Positions 61,010 through 64,000 of a stretch of 64,000 bases of DNA are shown here, one piece after another. How positions within the stretch are numbered: the stretch's first letter is position 1; each line of letters opens with the position of its first letter. The DNA is taken from NCBI GenBank assembly GCA_016839055.1, contig JAEKNX010000012.1, positions 62,001 to 126,000 on the forward strand. The letters run 5' to 3'. This DNA comes from Spirochaetales bacterium. GTDB taxonomy: Bacteria; Spirochaetota; Spirochaetia; UBA9216. The notes under the pieces were generated by a model. The model did no database searches. It was not told the origin of the DNA and saw nothing but the letters and a program-made list of their open reading frames with translations. The position numbers and the translations under genes are program-made.

Positions 61010-62167
61010 ATGATTGATTTTACATTTACAGAAGACCAGGACATGCTTAAGACAGCTTTCAGGGAATTTATTGAGGCTGAGATAGCCCCGAATGCGGCAA
61101 AATGGGATGAACAAGACCTCTGTCCAGTAGAACTGTGGCCTAGGATGGGGGAAATTGGAATGCTCGGAATATTTATTCCGGAAGAATACGGCGGGGCAGG
61201 ACTTGGGCATATAGAAAGAATCATGGTTATCGAAGAGATTGCCAGATACAGTGCAGGTCTTGCCATCGCTGTTTTTACCCACCATCTCGCCATGGGAGCC
61301 ATTCTTGACGGCGCAAGCGAAGAACAGAAAAAGAAATATCTTCCTGAGCTCTGCGCGGGAACAAAAATATGCGGTCTGGCGGTTACCGAGCCCGGCGGCG
61401 GATCTGACTTTACCGGACAGAAGACAACCGGAGTAAAAGACGGCGATAACTGGGTAATTAACGGCCGTAAATGTTTTATTACAAACGGCGGACCCGCTGA
61501 TATTACTGTTGTAACAGCGGTAACAGGCCAGGATGACCGAGGCAGAAACCAGCTCTCCTGCTTTCTCTTTGAGAAGGGCGATGAGGGTTTCGGGCCCGGC
61601 AGGAAAGAGCACAAGATGGGGCTTCGTGGAAGCTGGACCGGCGATGTTATTATGGATGAAGTAAAGGTAAGTGCTGACCGGCTCATCGGAGCCGAGGGAG
61701 CGGGCGCAGGTCTGGGAATGAAGCAGATTGGTGAAATAGGACGTGCGTCAATGTCAGCCATCGGCCTTGGAATAATGAGGGGAAGCCTTGAGGAGTCAAT
61801 CAAGTTTGCAAATGAAAGAATTCTTTACGGCAAACCCATCAGTAAATTACAGGCTATTCAGTTTCATATCGCGGAAATTAGGACATGGTATGAAGCCGCC
61901 AGATTACTTACCTACAGAGCTGCGTCACTTAAGGATAAGGGTGTAAGTGCCATTACTGAGTTTGCGCTTGCAAAGTATTTTTCAGTGGATATGGCCGTCA
62001 AGGCATCACAGAACGCAATTGAACTAATGGGCGGTTACGGGGTAATGACTGAATATCCTGTTGAAAGATTTCATCGGGATGCTCTTGCCAGTATTTCTTC
62101 CGGCGGAACAACCGAGATTCAGAAACTGATAATTGCAGGCGATACGCTCAGGTCTTTTAAGGCATAG
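61010..62167 (+). CDS. Acyl-CoA dehydrogenase
   Basis: 385 residues from ATG 61010 (GGGAG six bases upstream). Family patches: FTEDQDMLKTAFREFIE, GGAGLGHIERIMVIEEIA, AVTEPGGGSDFTGQKTT, ITNGGPADI for FAD binding, and ELMGGYGVMTEYPVERFHRD with the catalytic-region arginine and FAD contacts. The catalytic glutamate is not pinned down by eye. It transfers electrons from acyl-CoA to EtfAB. The short-chain butyryl or isobutyryl type is likely given its neighbours. Confidence 0.95.
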   Translation: MIDFTFTEDQDMLKTAFREFIEAEIAPNAAKWDEQDLCPVELWPRMGEIGMLGIFIPEEYGGAGLGHIERIMVIEEIARYSAGLAIAVFTHHLAMGAILDGASEEQKKKYLPELCAGTKICGLAVTEPGGGSDFTGQKTTGVKDGDNWVINGRKCFITNGGPADITVVTAVTGQDDRGRNQLSCFLFEKGDEGFGPGRKEHKMGLRGSWTGDVIMDEVKVSADRLIGAEGAGAGLGMKQIGEIGRASMSAIGLGIMRGSLEESIKFANERILYGKPISKLQAIQFHIAEIRTWYEAARLLTYRAASLKDKGVSAITEFALAKYFSVDMAVKASQNAIELMGGYGVMTEYPVERFHRDALASISSGGTTEIQKLIIAGDTLRSFKA

Positions 62168-62175
62168 CCGAGAGG

Positions 62176-62268
62176 AATGATAAAAATACCTCCATGCATT
62201 TTTATCATTTTGGAGTTTGTAAGCAAAGCTTCCAAACTCCACCTCTGGAACCTGCCTTCCATAGCAGG
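62176..62268 (+). repeat. Three-hairpin array before etfB
   Basis: Hairpin 1: perfect 12-bp stem (62176-62187/62198-62209), loop ACCTCCATGC. Hairpin 2: 9-bp stem plus four more pairs after one mismatch (62211-62224/62228-62241). Hairpin 3: 5-bp stem (62251-62255/62264-62268). AGGAG at about 62279 and ATG 62289 follow. It has the same design as the other arrays. Confidence 0.8.
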
Positions 62269-62288
62269 AATTTCTTATAGGAGTTTAC

Positions 62289-63134
62289 ATGAATATTGGC
62301 GTATTGGTTAAACCTGTTCCGGATCCGGAACAGTATAATACTATAACTATTGATCCGCAGACCAAGAGGCTGAACAGGGAAGGGGTTCCGTCAATCGTGA
62401 ACCCCGCCGATAAATGCGCAATTGAAGAGGCGCTGCGCTTGAAAGAGAAGTTCGGCGGAAAGGTTGTAGTTTTCGGCATGGCTCCGCCTGACGGACGTGA
62501 GAAGCTGCTTGAGTGCCTTGCGATGGGCGCCGATGAAGCAGTCCTTGTAAGCGACAGGGCCTTTGGCGGGGCTGATACCCTTGCCACTTCATATACCCTG
62601 GTTAAGGCGCTTGAAAAGAAGGCTGCCGAAGGCGGCTCTTTCGATCTGATTCTCGCTGGTAATGAGAGTGCTGACGGGGCAACAGGCCATGTTCCCGCGC
62701 AGGTGGGTGAACAGATAGGTTATAATCACCTCAGCGGCATTGTTAAGATAGAATCAGGCAGCGAATCAGAGCCTTCCACCCTAACCGTGTTTCAGAAGTA
62801 TGAGAACGGCAAGAATGAATTTACCATTAAGCTGCCCGCCGTAATCGGTGTTTCAAGAGACATCAATAAACCTCGCTACACGTCCGCTATGGGTGTTATC
62901 AAGGCGAAGAAGAAGCCTTTTGACATCTATGACACGATAAATCTTGAGCACGACAAAGAGCGTATTGGACTTGCTGGTTCACCGACCAAGGCCGGAGCCA
63001 TCTTTTCTCCTGATACAAGGCGGAAGAGCGAAGAGCTTTCCGGCAGTCCTGAAGAAATTGCCGAAGAGCTTGTTAAGCGGATAAAGGCAACAGGCGCTGT
63101 TATTGTTTCAGGAGGCGGATGTCATGAGAGATAA
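62289..63134 (+). CDS. etfB: Electron transfer flavoprotein beta subunit
   Basis: 281 residues. N-terminus MNIGVLVKPVPDPEQYNTI, then NPADKCAIEEALRLKEK, and the signature region DLILAGNESADGATGHVPAQV. A C-terminal stretch of about 35 residues (from HDKERIGLAGSP) leads into the a-subunit contact. It passes electrons from acyl-CoA dehydrogenase. Its stop overlaps etfA by 11 bases. Confidence 0.96.
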   Translation: MNIGVLVKPVPDPEQYNTITIDPQTKRLNREGVPSIVNPADKCAIEEALRLKEKFGGKVVVFGMAPPDGREKLLECLAMGADEAVLVSDRAFGGADTLATSYTLVKALEKKAAEGGSFDLILAGNESADGATGHVPAQVGEQIGYNHLSGIVKIESGSESEPSTLTVFQKYENGKNEFTIKLPAVIGVSRDINKPRYTSAMGVIKAKKKPFDIYDTINLEHDKERIGLAGSPTKAGAIFSPDTRRKSEELSGSPEEIAEELVKRIKATGAVIVSGGGCHER

Positions 63135-64000
63135 AAAGATCTTTATTTACGCTGAAGACGACTGCGGAAAAGTGAATAGCGCTTATTTTGAGCTGCTTTC
63201 GAAGGCCTGTGAGATAAATAAGACTATCGAGGCTCAGGACGGCGCGCCGGCCGAGCTTTGCGCTGTAGCTGTCGGAGCTGCCGGAGAAGAGGCAATGAAG
63301 AGTCTTGTAGACTCCGGTGCTGATGTTGTTTACAACATCAAGGGCAGTAAACTTGATGTTTACAACCCTTCAGTTTTTTCAGAAGCTTTAACCCAGCTAT
63401 GCAAGGCTGAGGTTCCCTATATCTTTCTGTTCGGCTCAACGGCGCAGGGTACTGAAATTGCTCCAACTCTCGGAGTAAAGCTTCATACCGGCGTCGCGGC
63501 TCACTGTGTCGATCTGCGGATTGATGGCGAAGGTGCATTCGTTCAGGACGTTCCGGCATTCGGTGGAAAGGTTATCGGTGAAATTATAACGCCCGATACT
63601 CTTCCTCAGATTGCGACCGTCAAACCAGGTCTGTTTCAGGTCACAAAACTACCATCGAAGGCGGCCAAGATCGTAAGCTTTCAGCCGATTCTTGATGAGG
63701 TTGAAAGCGGCGGAATTGTCCTTAAGGAAGTTCATATTAAAAAAAGAAACAGCCTGCCGGTTGATAAGGCCGAGGTCATAATCTGCGGCGGGTTCGGAAT
63801 GGGCTGTGATGAGAACTGGGAACTTCTTGAGAAGGTCGCAAATTATTTTGAGAAATCGGCCGTAGGTTGTACAAGACCGGCTCTCGATGAGGACTGGGCT
63901 GTTGACGAGGGAACGATGATCGGCACAAGCGGCAAGACTGTCAGGCCTAAACTCTACATCGGCGCGGGTATCTCGGGGGCAATGCACCACGTCTGTGGTA
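63124..64000 (+). CDS. etfA: Electron transfer flavoprotein alpha subunit (3' end beyond window)
   Basis: About 292 codons, open to the window edge. It starts MRDKKIFIYAEDDCGKVNSA and continues with YIFLFGSTAQGTEIAPTLGVKLHTGVAAHC, the family pattern, and the FAD-binding region IICGGFGMGCDENWELLEKV, AVGCTRPALDEDW, GTSGKTVRPKLYIGAGISGAM near the edge. Only the last about 30 residues are missing. Start ATG 63124 overlaps etfB. With EtfB it carries electrons to the membrane or ferredoxin. Confidence 0.95.
   Translation, partial: MRDKKIFIYAEDDCGKVNSAYFELLSKACEINKTIEAQDGAPAELCAVAVGAAGEEAMKSLVDSGADVVYNIKGSKLDVYNPSVFSEALTQLCKAEVPYIFLFGSTAQGTEIAPTLGVKLHTGVAAHCVDLRIDGEGAFVQDVPAFGGKVIGEIITPDTLPQIATVKPGLFQVTKLPSKAAKIVSFQPILDEVESGGIVLKEVHIKKRNSLPVDKAEVIICGGFGMGCDENWELLEKVANYFEKSAVGCTRPALDEDWAVDEGTMIGTSGKTVRPKLYIGAGISGAMHHVCG

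Overview
The window comes from a spirochaete, most likely a free-living or commensal member of the Spirochaetales. It carries a FlaA flagellar sheath gene, the cheA-cheW(CheR-like)-cheX-cheY order typical of treponemes, a spirochaete-type SPASM protein and a PilZ protein of spirochaete type. Identification rests on protein motifs read by eye; no database search was possible.

Layout. 1-472 (minus) is the start of a molybdenum hydroxylase gene running off the edge. 620-5075 (minus) is a tight surface-polysaccharide operon: chain-length regulator, NusG-like antiterminator, UDP-sugar 4,6-dehydratase, sugar aminotransferase. 5.2-14.3 kb holds cell-envelope and housekeeping genes (RlpA/SPOR protein, ligA, TylF-like methyltransferase, PEGA protein, DUF192 lipoprotein, xseAB). 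14.4-20.9 kb is a coupled sugar-modification cluster: spiro-SPASM protein, glycosyltransferase, SpsF-like cytidylyltransferase, a PseG-like/methyltransferase fusion and an ATP-grasp ligase. It runs into an amidase, a GerMN protein and, behind its own consensus promoter, flaA. Three predicted outer-membrane or exported proteins follow.

27.0-31.6 kb is the chemotaxis operon, followed by a tRNA-Val(GAC) with an unusual base at position 33. 31.9-42.3 kb is a type I restriction island. Its hsdM is interrupted by a one-base frameshift. Between hsdS and hsdR lie a DUF5655-type nuclease-fold gene and a separately promoted two-gene module, an SMC/OLD-like ATPase plus a small PD-(D/E)xK protein. This module is the best candidate here for an uncharacterised defence system. 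An orphan MNT-type nucleotidyltransferase with a possible remnant partner sits between hsdM and hsdS.

42.4-54.9 kb contains an acyltransferase-like pair, a TetR regulator divergent from a ferredoxin/tungsten aldehyde oxidoreductase/iron alcohol dehydrogenase operon, an MFS exporter, an Fe-S reductase, a two-gene form of a normally fused RluA pseudouridine synthase, and PilZ and membrane proteins. 55.1-64.0 kb is a long 2-oxoacid dehydrogenase to acyl-CoA operon (E1a, E1b, E2, E3, crotonase, acyl-CoA dehydrogenase, EtfB, EtfA). Its E2 has no lipoyl domain and the E3 carries it instead. Several gaps in this operon, and the leader of the molybdenum hydroxylase gene, hold arrays of hairpins ending at a ribosome binding site. 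Before E3 a three-hairpin cassette is repeated three times in tandem. No CRISPR array, insertion sequence or rRNA was seen.
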